Origin: an uncultured Prevotellaceae bacterium
Lineage (GTDB): Bacteria > Bacteroidota > Bacteroidia > Bacteroidales > Bacteroidaceae
Direction: 5' to 3'
DNA length: 64,000 bases
Assembly (NCBI GenBank): GCA_902775475.1
Contig: CACYME010000011.1
Coordinates: 1-64,000, forward strand
Positions 58,173 to 64,000 of the stretch are shown here, one piece after another. Both the position numbers and the translations under genes were made by a program. How positions within the stretch are numbered: the stretch's first letter is position 1; every line of letters starts with the position of its first letter. Under the pieces are notes generated by a model, which was given only the letters and a program-made list of their open reading frames with translations, searched no databases and was not told the DNA's origin.

Positions 58173-58733
58173 TTAATTCGAGTAGCCCAGCTTGCGGAGC
58201 ACCTCGTCGCTGATGTCAATCTTGGGCGAGCCGAAGATGATGCCAGTGTCGCTGGCGCGGTCGAGGACCAGCTGATAGCCGCGCAGGTCAGCCACGTCCT
58301 TCACGGCGTTGTAGACTTCCTCCTGGATGGGGTTCATCAGGGCGGTGCGCTTCTTGAAGAGCTCACCCTCGGGGCCGAAGTACTGGCGCTTCAGGTCGCT
58401 GGCCTGCTTCTCCTTCTCCATGATGGCGTCCTGGCGGGCTTTCTTCTGCTCAGCAGAGAGGAACACCACCTCGTTCTGGTAGTTCTTGTACATGGTCTGC
58501 GCCTCGGTGGTGAGGGCGTCAATCTCGGCCTGCCACTTCTTCGACACCTGCGAAAGCTGCTCGTTGGCACGCTCGTAGGCCGGAATGTTCTTGAAGACGT
58601 AGTCCATGTCGACCAGGGCAAACTTCTGCGCCTGCGCTTCGCTAAATGATAAATGGCAAATGATAAATGATAATGCCAGCACCATCATCCATCTGTTATT
58701 CATCATTTTTGTTATTGTTCTTTTCATCTTCAT
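58173..58733 (-). CDS. OmpH/Skp-like periplasmic chaperone (first of three)
   Basis: The OmpH opening KFALVDMDYVFKNIPAYERA follows a signal ending LALSFIICHLSFSEAQAQ. The helical tentacle region (about 55-130, QAEIDALTTEAQTMYKNYQNEVVFLSAEQKK) and the closing DRASDTGIIFGSPKIDISDEV are typical. The start is uncertain. ATGs at 58733, 58727 and 58706 are all in frame, giving 186, 184 or 177 aa. The signal is encoded partly by a 7-bp repeat array. It lies directly after bamA in the transcript and probably feeds clients to it. Confidence 0.88.
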   Translation of the reverse strand: MKMKRTITKMMNNRWMMVLALSFIICHLSFSEAQAQKFALVDMDYVFKNIPAYERANEQLSQVSKKWQAEIDALTTEAQTMYKNYQNEVVFLSAEQKKARQDAIMEKEKQASDLKRQYFGPEGELFKKRTALMNPIQEEVYNAVKDVADLRGYQLVLDRASDTGIIFGSPKIDISDEVLRKLGYSN

Positions 58734-58805
58734 AGTTTGTGATGCCGCTCCTTTTCGGCAATTGTCATTCATTTATTATTTATCATTTGTTGTTTAGGCC
58801 GAAGG
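58640..58805. repeat. Facing 7-bp repeat arrays around the first ompH-like start
   Basis: AAATGATAAATGGCAAATGAT at 58644-58672 faces ATTTATTATTTATCATTTG at 58772-58792, which continues into the hairpin GGCCGAAGGCC at 58796-58806. The candidate start codons lie between the arrays. Confidence 0.7.
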
Positions 58806-58808
58806 CCG

Positions 58809-61520
58809 TCAGAACTCCTGTCCCAGGATGAAGTGGAACTGCGAGCCGCCCTTGCGCCATCCGCTCTGGCCCTGGTAGACGCTGTCGAAGCCGTAGGCCC
58901 AGTCGATACCCATCAGTCCGACCATAGGCAGAAAGATGCGCACGCCGAAACCGGCGGAGCGCTTCATGTCGAAGGGGTTGAAGTCCTTGGCGCTGGCCCA
59001 GGCGTTACCGCCCTCGAGGAATCCGAGTCCGTAGATGGTGGTGTTGCCCAGCATGAAAGGATAGCGCAGTTCGAGCGTGAAGCGGTCGTAAGCGTAGGCG
59101 TCGTAGCTGCTGTAGCGGCCGGGCGTGCGCTCGTTGCTCAGCGCGTTAGCCGAGAGCGAGAGCGAACCGTTCTCGTAGCCGCGAAGGCCGATGGTCTCCT
59201 CGGCGTAGCTGGTGCTGTAGCCGCTCATGCCGTCGCCACCCACGTAGAAGGTCTCGAAGGGCGACTTCTTGTTTTTGTTGTAGGAGCCCAGCAGTCCCAT
59301 CTCCACACGCGTCATCAGCACGAAGCACTTCTGTCCGCTGGTGAGGGCGGTGAAGGTGCGGGTCTTGAACTTCCACTTGTGGTATTCCACCCAGCGGTAC
59401 TTCTCGCGCTGCTCGTTCTGGAAGCGGTCGTAGTCGTTGTAGTAGGTGTTCCAGGTGGCCAGGTTCTTGTAGTCCTTGTTGTCGAAGAGCGACCAGGGCG
59501 GCGTGAGCGTCACGCTGAGTTCAAACTCCGAGCCCTTGCGGGGGAAGAGCGGGTTGTCGGTAGAGGCACGGGTGAGTGCCAGCGAGAGGTTCAGGTTGTT
59601 GCAGTTACCGTTGGTGATGAGGAAGTACTGCCAGTCCTTCAGCATGTAGCGCTGGTAGGCCAGGGTGGCCTGGAAGTGGAAGTAGTCATCGGGCCAGCGG
59701 AGGCGCTTACCCCATCCGAGTGATACGCCGAGCAGCTTCACGTACTTGTCGTCGTCGAGGAACGACTCGTAGTTGTTGTAATAGCCGTAGTTGTTGTAGT
59801 AGCCATAGCCGGAATACATGTACTGCAGGGAGTTCATGTAGGCCGAGTTATAGTAGTTGCTCGACACGTCGCTCTGCTTTGAGTAGTAGACGCCGACGTT
59901 GAGGGCGTTGGGTCGCTTGCCGCCGAACCATCCCGTGCCGTAGCTGGCAGAGAGTGAGGAGTAGTAGCGGCCATTGGTCTGGTAGCTCAGGCCCACCTGC
60001 TCGCCGTCGCCGGCAGGCAGGAAGCCGCGGTGCAGCTTGTTCTTGCCTAAGAGGTTGCGCAGCGAGAAGTTGTTGAACTTGATGCCCACGCGGCCGATGA
60101 TACCCGTCTGTCCCCATCCGAGTGATAGTTCCAGCTGGTCGTTCGACTTCTGCTCCAGCTCCCAGTTGATGTTCACGGTGCCGTTCTCGCCGTCGGGCTT
60201 CACGTCGGGGTTGATGGCCTCGGCGTCGAAGTAGCCCATTGAGGCAATATCACGGTAGGAGCGCATCAGCGCCTCCTTCGAGAACAGGTCGCCGGGCTTC
60301 GTGCGCAGCTCGCGGCGCACCACCTCCTCGTAGAGGCGGTCGTTACCGAAGATCTTCACGTTGTTCAGGTGAGCCTGCGGTCCTTCCAGGATGCGCACTT
60401 CCAGGTCGATGCTGTCGCCCACGATGTTCACCTCGGCAGGTTCAATCTGCGAGAACACGTAGCCATTGTTATAATAGTAGTCGTGCACGCCGTCCTCGTC
60501 GGTGAGCAGGCGCTTGTTGAGCAACTTCTGGTTGTAGACGTCGCCCTTCTTCATGGCCAGCGTGCGCTCCAGGCCCTCGGTAGGCACCACGGTGTTGCCC
60601 ACCCAGGTGACGTCGCGCAGATAGTATTTGTTGCCTTCCTCAATCTTCAGGAAGACGTTCACGTGCTTCTCGTCCTCGTTCCACACGGAGTCCTCGATGA
60701 CAGTGGCGTCGCGGAAACCCAGTTCGTTGTATTTCTCGATGAGCGACTTCTTGGCCTCGGCATAGCGCTCTGGGGTGAACTTCTTGGCCTTGAAGAAATT
60801 CCGGAACTTGCCGGCTTCGTGAATCTTGCCCAGGGCGCCCTTGGTGAAGAGTCCGCCCTTGATTTTCGCGTCGCCCACCTGATCGTTGCCTTCGAGCACG
60901 ATGTTGCGCACCTTCATCTTGTCCTTCTTGTCGATGTTCACTTCGAGCACCACCTGGTTCTTGCCAGTGACGTCGTCGTGCTGCGTAATCTCCACCTCGG
61001 CGTTCTTGTAGCCCTTGTCGTCGAAGTATTTCTTGGCCAGAATCTTGGCGCGGTCAACGAGGTTCTTCGTCAGGCTCATGCCCTTGCCCATGCCGAGTTT
61101 GGCGTCCAGGTCCTCGCGCTCGCTCTTCTTCACGCCGCTGTAGGTGATGTCGGAGATTCGCGGACAGAGGGCGAGGTTGATGCTGAGATAGACCTTCGAG
61201 TTGATGATGCTGTCGGCGGTGATGCTGACCTTCGAGAACAGGCCGTGCTTCCAGTAGCGCTTCACGGCCTCGGTAATCTCCTGTCCGGGCAGGTCGATGC
61301 GTTGTCCTATAGAGAGGCCTGAGAGGTTGATGAGCACGTAGTCCTCGTAGTCGGTGACGCCCTTCACCGTCATTCCGCCAATCTCCACCTGGCGGGGTGT
61401 TCCGGCGTAGGAGATGTCGGGCCGCATGATGATGTTCTGTGCCCCGGCAGGACTGAATGATAAATGGCAGATGAGCAATGACAAGACCAGCACCGACAGC
61501 CATCGGCACTCTCCCCTCAT
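58809..61520 (-). CDS. bamA: Outer-membrane assembly factor BamA
   Basis: From the ATG at 61520 the product is 903 aa with signal MRGECRWLSVLVLSLLICHLSFSPAGAQ. AGGAGG lies 4 bp before this ATG, which decides the start over 61580 and 61559. Five POTRA domains (about 30-430) precede an Omp85 barrel that contains VGGDGMSGYSTSYAEETIGLRGYENG (the region of the VRGF-like motif) and ends GWRKGGSQFHFILGQEF. It inserts beta-barrel proteins into the outer membrane. An extracellular loop rich in Tyr and Asn (SGYGYYNNYGYYNNYESF) is notable. It lies between uppS and the ompH-like genes, the usual Bacteroidetes order. The signal core again comes from a 7-bp repeat. Confidence 0.96.
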   Translation of the reverse strand: MRGECRWLSVLVLSLLICHLSFSPAGAQNIIMRPDISYAGTPRQVEIGGMTVKGVTDYEDYVLINLSGLSIGQRIDLPGQEITEAVKRYWKHGLFSKVSITADSIINSKVYLSINLALCPRISDITYSGVKKSEREDLDAKLGMGKGMSLTKNLVDRAKILAKKYFDDKGYKNAEVEITQHDDVTGKNQVVLEVNIDKKDKMKVRNIVLEGNDQVGDAKIKGGLFTKGALGKIHEAGKFRNFFKAKKFTPERYAEAKKSLIEKYNELGFRDATVIEDSVWNEDEKHVNVFLKIEEGNKYYLRDVTWVGNTVVPTEGLERTLAMKKGDVYNQKLLNKRLLTDEDGVHDYYYNNGYVFSQIEPAEVNIVGDSIDLEVRILEGPQAHLNNVKIFGNDRLYEEVVRRELRTKPGDLFSKEALMRSYRDIASMGYFDAEAINPDVKPDGENGTVNINWELEQKSNDQLELSLGWGQTGIIGRVGIKFNNFSLRNLLGKNKLHRGFLPAGDGEQVGLSYQTNGRYYSSLSASYGTGWFGGKRPNALNVGVYYSKQSDVSSNYYNSAYMNSLQYMYSGYGYYNNYGYYNNYESFLDDDKYVKLLGVSLGWGKRLRWPDDYFHFQATLAYQRYMLKDWQYFLITNGNCNNLNLSLALTRASTDNPLFPRKGSEFELSVTLTPPWSLFDNKDYKNLATWNTYYNDYDRFQNEQREKYRWVEYHKWKFKTRTFTALTSGQKCFVLMTRVEMGLLGSYNKNKKSPFETFYVGGDGMSGYSTSYAEETIGLRGYENGSLSLSANALSNERTPGRYSSYDAYAYDRFTLELRYPFMLGNTTIYGLGFLEGGNAWASAKDFNPFDMKRSAGFGVRIFLPMVGLMGIDWAYGFDSVYQGQSGWRKGGSQFHFILGQEF

Positions 61521-61604
61521 GCTCCTCCTCTTTATCTTCCAGCTGCTACAGTAGCACATGTTATTCTTTGCGTTTGTCATTTGTCATTTGTCGTTTATGG
61601 GCTT
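61441..61604. repeat. Facing 7-bp repeat arrays around the bamA start
   Basis: GACTGAATGATAAATGGCAG at 61452-61487 faces TTTGTCATTTGTCATTTGTCG at 61575-61597. The right arm contains the uppS stop codon, and the bamA start lies between the arms. Confidence 0.7.
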
Positions 61605-62348
61605 GGCCTCGCCCTCCACCTGTGCCTCGGTCTTTCCGAAACGGCGCTGGCGGCTCTGGTAGTTCTTGATGGCCAGGTGCAGGTCTTCCTCGCTGAAGTC
61701 GGGCCAGTAGGTGTCACAGAAGTAGAGCTCCGAGTAGGCGATCTGCCAGAGCAGGTAGTTCGAGATGCGCAGCTCGCCTCCGGTGCGTATGAGCAGGTCG
61801 GGGTCGGGCATGAAGTAGGTGGCGAGGTGCCTGTTGATCATGTCCTCGTTGATGTATTTCCAGTCGCTGTATTCCTCCTTGCCCAAGTCGTGGTACTGCA
61901 TGATGTCCTGCATGGCCTTGACGATTTCCCACCGGCTGCTGTAGCTCAGTGCCACGACGGCGGTCATGGCCGAGTTCTTGGCGGTGTGCTCCTCGGTCTC
62001 GCGCAGCTTCTGCTGCACGTCGGCCGGCAGTCGCTGCACGTCGCCGATGACGCGGAAGCGCACGTTGTTCTTCATGAAGATTTCGTCTTCGAGCATGGTG
62101 ATGACGAGCCCCATGAGCGTGGTGACCTCGTTGGCGGGCCTGTTCCAGTTCTCGGTGGAGAAGGTGTAGAGCGTGAGGTATTTCACGCCCAGGCGGGTGC
62201 ACTCTGCGGTGATGCGGCGCACGGCCTCTACGCCTGCTCTGTGTCCTTCGCTGCGGTCCAGTCCGCGCTTGGTGGCCCAACGCCCGTTGCCGTCCATGAT
62301 GATGGCAATGTGCTGGGGGATGCGTGTCATGTCCAAGTCCTTAATCAT
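61584..62348 (-). CDS. uppS: Isoprenyl transferase (undecaprenyl diphosphate synthase)
   Basis: The 254-aa enzyme has the catalytic Asp19 in [10 protein letters not shown], then [23 protein letters not shown] and the closing [27 protein letters not shown]. It condenses isopentenyl diphosphate units into the lipid carrier for peptidoglycan and other glycans. A start at 62330 ([14 protein letters not shown]) is also plausible and would remove six residues. Its stop lies in a 7-bp repeat array 3 bp before the first possible bamA ATG. A TTCAATG-type array fills the gap to the upstream DUF6089 gene. Confidence 0.95.
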   Translation of the reverse strand: MIKDLDMTRIPQHIAIIMDGNGRWATKRGLDRSEGHRAGVEAVRRITAECTRLGVKYLTLYTFSTENWNRPANEVTTLMGLVITMLEDEIFMKNNVRFRVIGDVQRLPADVQQKLRETEEHTAKNSAMTAVVALSYSSRWEIVKAMQDIMQYHDLGKEEYSDWKYINEDMINRHLATYFMPDPDLLIRTGGELRISNYLLWQIAYSELYFCDTYWPDFSEEDLHLAIKNYQSRQRRFGKTEAQVEGEAKPINDK

Positions 62349-62352
62349 AATG

Positions 62353-62384
62353 AAAAATCTTCAATGTTCAACGTTCAATGTTTT
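62353..62384. repeat. 7-bp array TTCAATG between DUF6089 and uppS genes
   Basis: Three units, TTCAATG, TTCAACG and TTCAATG, fill the 37-bp gap and include the region where a uppS ribosome-binding site would lie. Confidence 0.7.
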
Positions 62385-62385
62385 T

Positions 62386-63177
62386 TTAGTCTCTGTCGTT
62401 GTGGCAGGTTTTGCACTTCTCCCAGAACTCGTAGGTCAGCGATACCTGCAGTGTGCTGTAGCAGTCGGTGTTCTTGAAGATGCCGCTGCTCTTGATGCCG
62501 TAGGGGTCCTTCACGCCGTCGAGGCGGTCGGAGCCGGTGAAGTGCATCACCCACTCGGCGGTCAGGTTCAGGCGGTTGCGCAACTTGTACTTCACGCCGA
62601 AGCCCAGCAGTGCCTGGGCAGCCACCACGCTCTTGGGGGCCTCGCGGGGCGTGAGCGAGAGCGTCAGTGAGTCAGCCTCAGCGGGCTGAGGGCCTCCCGT
62701 CAGCTTGGGCTTCCCGGCGAAAGCCAGTCCTGCTCCCATGGCGATGAACGGTGTCAGGGGCCGTGCACCCAGGTACTCCTTGCCCGTGCCGAAGGGCCAG
62801 AAGTTGTATTCGTAGCGCACGGTGAAGTCGGTCACGCTGGTCTTGAAGTCCACGGGGTTCTCCCTCAGGTCGGGGTACCAGGTCTTCACGTCTTTCGACG
62901 AGCCTTTCAGCTGGCCCGTGCTCAGCTGTGCCGCCCACGCCATGCGCGGGTTCATCTTGTATTTTGCCAGCAGCGCCAGGCGTGGCTGCATGCCCTTCAG
63001 CACCTTGCCGTTGAAGTCGCCCTCGTAGGCTGCCAGGCCCAGTCCGCCGCCAATCTCCATGCGGTATTCGGGCTCGTCCTGTGCCAGAGAGGTGATGAGT
63101 GATAAGTGAAAAGTGATAAGTGCCATCAGCACCTTCACCGTCCACATCTTGCTCCGACCGTGTTTCACTCCGTTCAT
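62386..63177 (-). CDS. DUF6089-type outer-membrane beta-barrel protein
   Basis: The product of about 263 aa has a signal region ALITFHLSLITSLAQ and opens EYRMEIGGGLGLAAYEGDFNG, the usual beginning of this Bacteroidetes barrel family. Alternating strands such as YEYNFWPFGTG and VSLTYEFWEK follow, ending in a short CKTCHNDRD tail. Its role is unknown, but it is regularly found directly upstream of uppS and bamA. The start is uncertain: GTG 63180, ATG 63177 or ATG 63147 (MWTVKVLMALITFHL). The upstream DNA is a 7-bp repeat array, and a facing array encodes part of the signal peptide. Confidence 0.8.
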   Translation of the reverse strand: MNGVKHGRSKMWTVKVLMALITFHLSLITSLAQDEPEYRMEIGGGLGLAAYEGDFNGKVLKGMQPRLALLAKYKMNPRMAWAAQLSTGQLKGSSKDVKTWYPDLRENPVDFKTSVTDFTVRYEYNFWPFGTGKEYLGARPLTPFIAMGAGLAFAGKPKLTGGPQPAEADSLTLSLTPREAPKSVVAAQALLGFGVKYKLRNRLNLTAEWVMHFTGSDRLDGVKDPYGIKSSGIFKNTDCYSTLQVSLTYEFWEKCKTCHNDRD

Positions 63178-63232
63178 CACTTATCACTCATCACTTATCA
63201 CTTATCACTTATCACTTATCACTCATCACTTC
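63093..63232. repeat. Facing 7-bp repeat arrays around the DUF6089 gene start
   Basis: GTGATGAGTGATAAGTGAAAAG at 63093-63120 faces TATCACTCATCACTTATCAC units at 63176-63229 (about seven units). This is the longest array in the window and separates the DUF6242 stop from the DUF6089 start. Confidence 0.8.
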
Positions 63233-64000
63233 GATGCAAAGCCTCGCCACAGCTGGCCGGTGCTGGTGAGCAGCCAGAGGCGCTCCTGCTTGTCGGTGGT
63301 CATCAGCACGCGGTCGCCAGTGAGCGATGCGGGCAGGTCGTAGGTGGAGTTCTGCCGCCAGGTGATGCCCTGGTCGGTCGACTGGCGCAGCACCATGTCG
63401 CTTCCGATGGCGAACACCGAGCCGTCATAGCAGGCCATGCTGATCCATTCCTGACGGGGCAGGGGATAGTGGTTGGCGTCGTCGAAGGGCATGTAGACCC
63501 ATTGTCCGCCGCCTGCCTGGGACACAATCTTTCTCCAAACGCGCATGCTGGTCTCGTCGTCCTGTCGGGGCGTGCCCACCAGCAGCACGTAGTCGGTGTC
63601 GTCGGCCGGGGCGTATGCCCAGTTCACGCAGGCCGTCTTCCCGTCTGCCGGCAGCAGGGCGCTGTCGTCGTCGAGGCTCTCGGCCTGCCAGGTCTGTCCA
63701 TTGTCGCGCGAGCTTTGCAGCAGTCCGTCGTCGCCAAAGGCATATTGCTCGTAAGCCGATGCTCCCACGGTGCCGTCGGCCTCTGTGAGGCTGATGCTGT
63801 CGCCGCGGGCCACCAGCTTCTTCGTCGTGATGTCGCCAGCGTCGATGGTTCCTGCCAGCTCCCATGCGAAGCTGACGCCGGTGGTGGCGCTGACGTTCAG
63901 CGTCACGGTATAGTCGCGGTAGGCCAGGCCGTCCGACGAGATGACGCGGAACACGCGTGGCTGCGAGAAGTCGATGGAGTCGTTGCTGGAGTACCACCTC
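63226..64000 (-). CDS. DUF6242-like secreted protein, 5' end beyond the window
   Basis: The frame is open to the window edge. It reads RWYSSNDSIDFSQP RVFRVISSDGLAYRDYTVTLNV at the edge, which matches the Ig-like linker of DUF6242 proteins. After it come repeated strands with QSSRDNGQTWQ, RVWRKIVSQAGG and QSTDQGITWRQNSTY. These are Asp-box-like SxDxGxTW motifs of a beta-propeller, up to the end TSTGQLWRGFASK. At least 257 residues are visible; the N-terminus with its probable lipoprotein signal is missing. It is first in the visible envelope cluster. Function is unknown. Confidence 0.78.
   Translation of the reverse strand, partial: RWYSSNDSIDFSQPRVFRVISSDGLAYRDYTVTLNVSATTGVSFAWELAGTIDAGDITTKKLVARGDSISLTEADGTVGASAYEQYAFGDDGLLQSSRDNGQTWQAESLDDDSALLPADGKTACVNWAYAPADDTDYVLLVGTPRQDDETSMRVWRKIVSQAGGGQWVYMPFDDANHYPLPRQEWISMACYDGSVFAIGSDMVLRQSTDQGITWRQNSTYDLPASLTGDRVLMTTDKQERLWLLTSTGQLWRGFASK

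Noticed and set aside
1-64000. tRNA or rRNA genes
   Set aside because: No cloverleaf with TTCRA arm or rRNA-like conserved block was recognised by eye; a tRNAscan or Rfam run would be decisive.

Overview
This window looks like a chromosomal segment from a GC-rich Prevotella-like member of the Bacteroidales. The reasons are Bacteroidetes-type promoters (TTTG, about 20 bp, TAnnTTTG) before many genes, a SusC/SusD pair with a hybrid two-component regulator, a lipidated TamA (TamL) next to TamB, the DUF6242-DUF6089-uppS-bamA-ompH-murI order, and secreted proteins that share a short C-terminal tail. No rRNA, tRNA, CRISPR array, integrase or transposase was found.

Layout. 0.5-8.6 kb: a CotH-like secreted protein, an acyl-CoA transferase with a possible 26-codon upstream ORF, an RluA-type pseudouridine synthase coupled to a TPR/HTH membrane regulator, and a divergent secreted gene frameshifted at a G7 tract. 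8.8-16.1 kb: a small membrane protein and the tamB-tamL outer-membrane pair. 16.9-20.2 kb: a secreted TPR-like protein coupled to a FecE/BtuD-like ATPase, then pckA. 20.4-25.2 kb: a sphingomyelinase-like EEP protein and a secreted alpha/beta hydrolase. 25.6-42.7 kb: a polysaccharide utilisation locus, transcribed leftwards: HTCS regulator, susC, susD, a reduced GH67-like gene, two surface proteins and a CE15 glucuronoyl esterase. Glucuronoxylan is the best-supported target. 43.5-51.8 kb: DUF2851, thioesterase, dprA, GH78 rhamnosidase, queH and CE12 esterase in one tightly packed unit. 52.5-56.1 kb: dapB, lepB, a signal-peptidase paralogue lacking the catalytic dyad, and wbqC. 56.1-64 kb: the envelope-assembly cluster murI, three OmpH/Skp-like genes, bamA, uppS, DUF6089 and a partial DUF6242 gene.

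The most unusual content is repetitive DNA. (1) A dispersed element of about 417 bp has three full copies and one truncated inverted copy, with a conserved stem. (2) Arrays of 7-bp units, often ending in a small GC hairpin, lie in inverted pairs around the start codons of several envelope genes. Read in frame they supply signal-peptide cores of the HLSFSPAGAQ type. (3) A palindromic element of about 110 bp occurs between genes and also in frame inside genes, including the GH67-like remnant. (4) GTTTCA-N4-GTCTCA motifs upstream of the PUL promoters are candidate HTCS operators.
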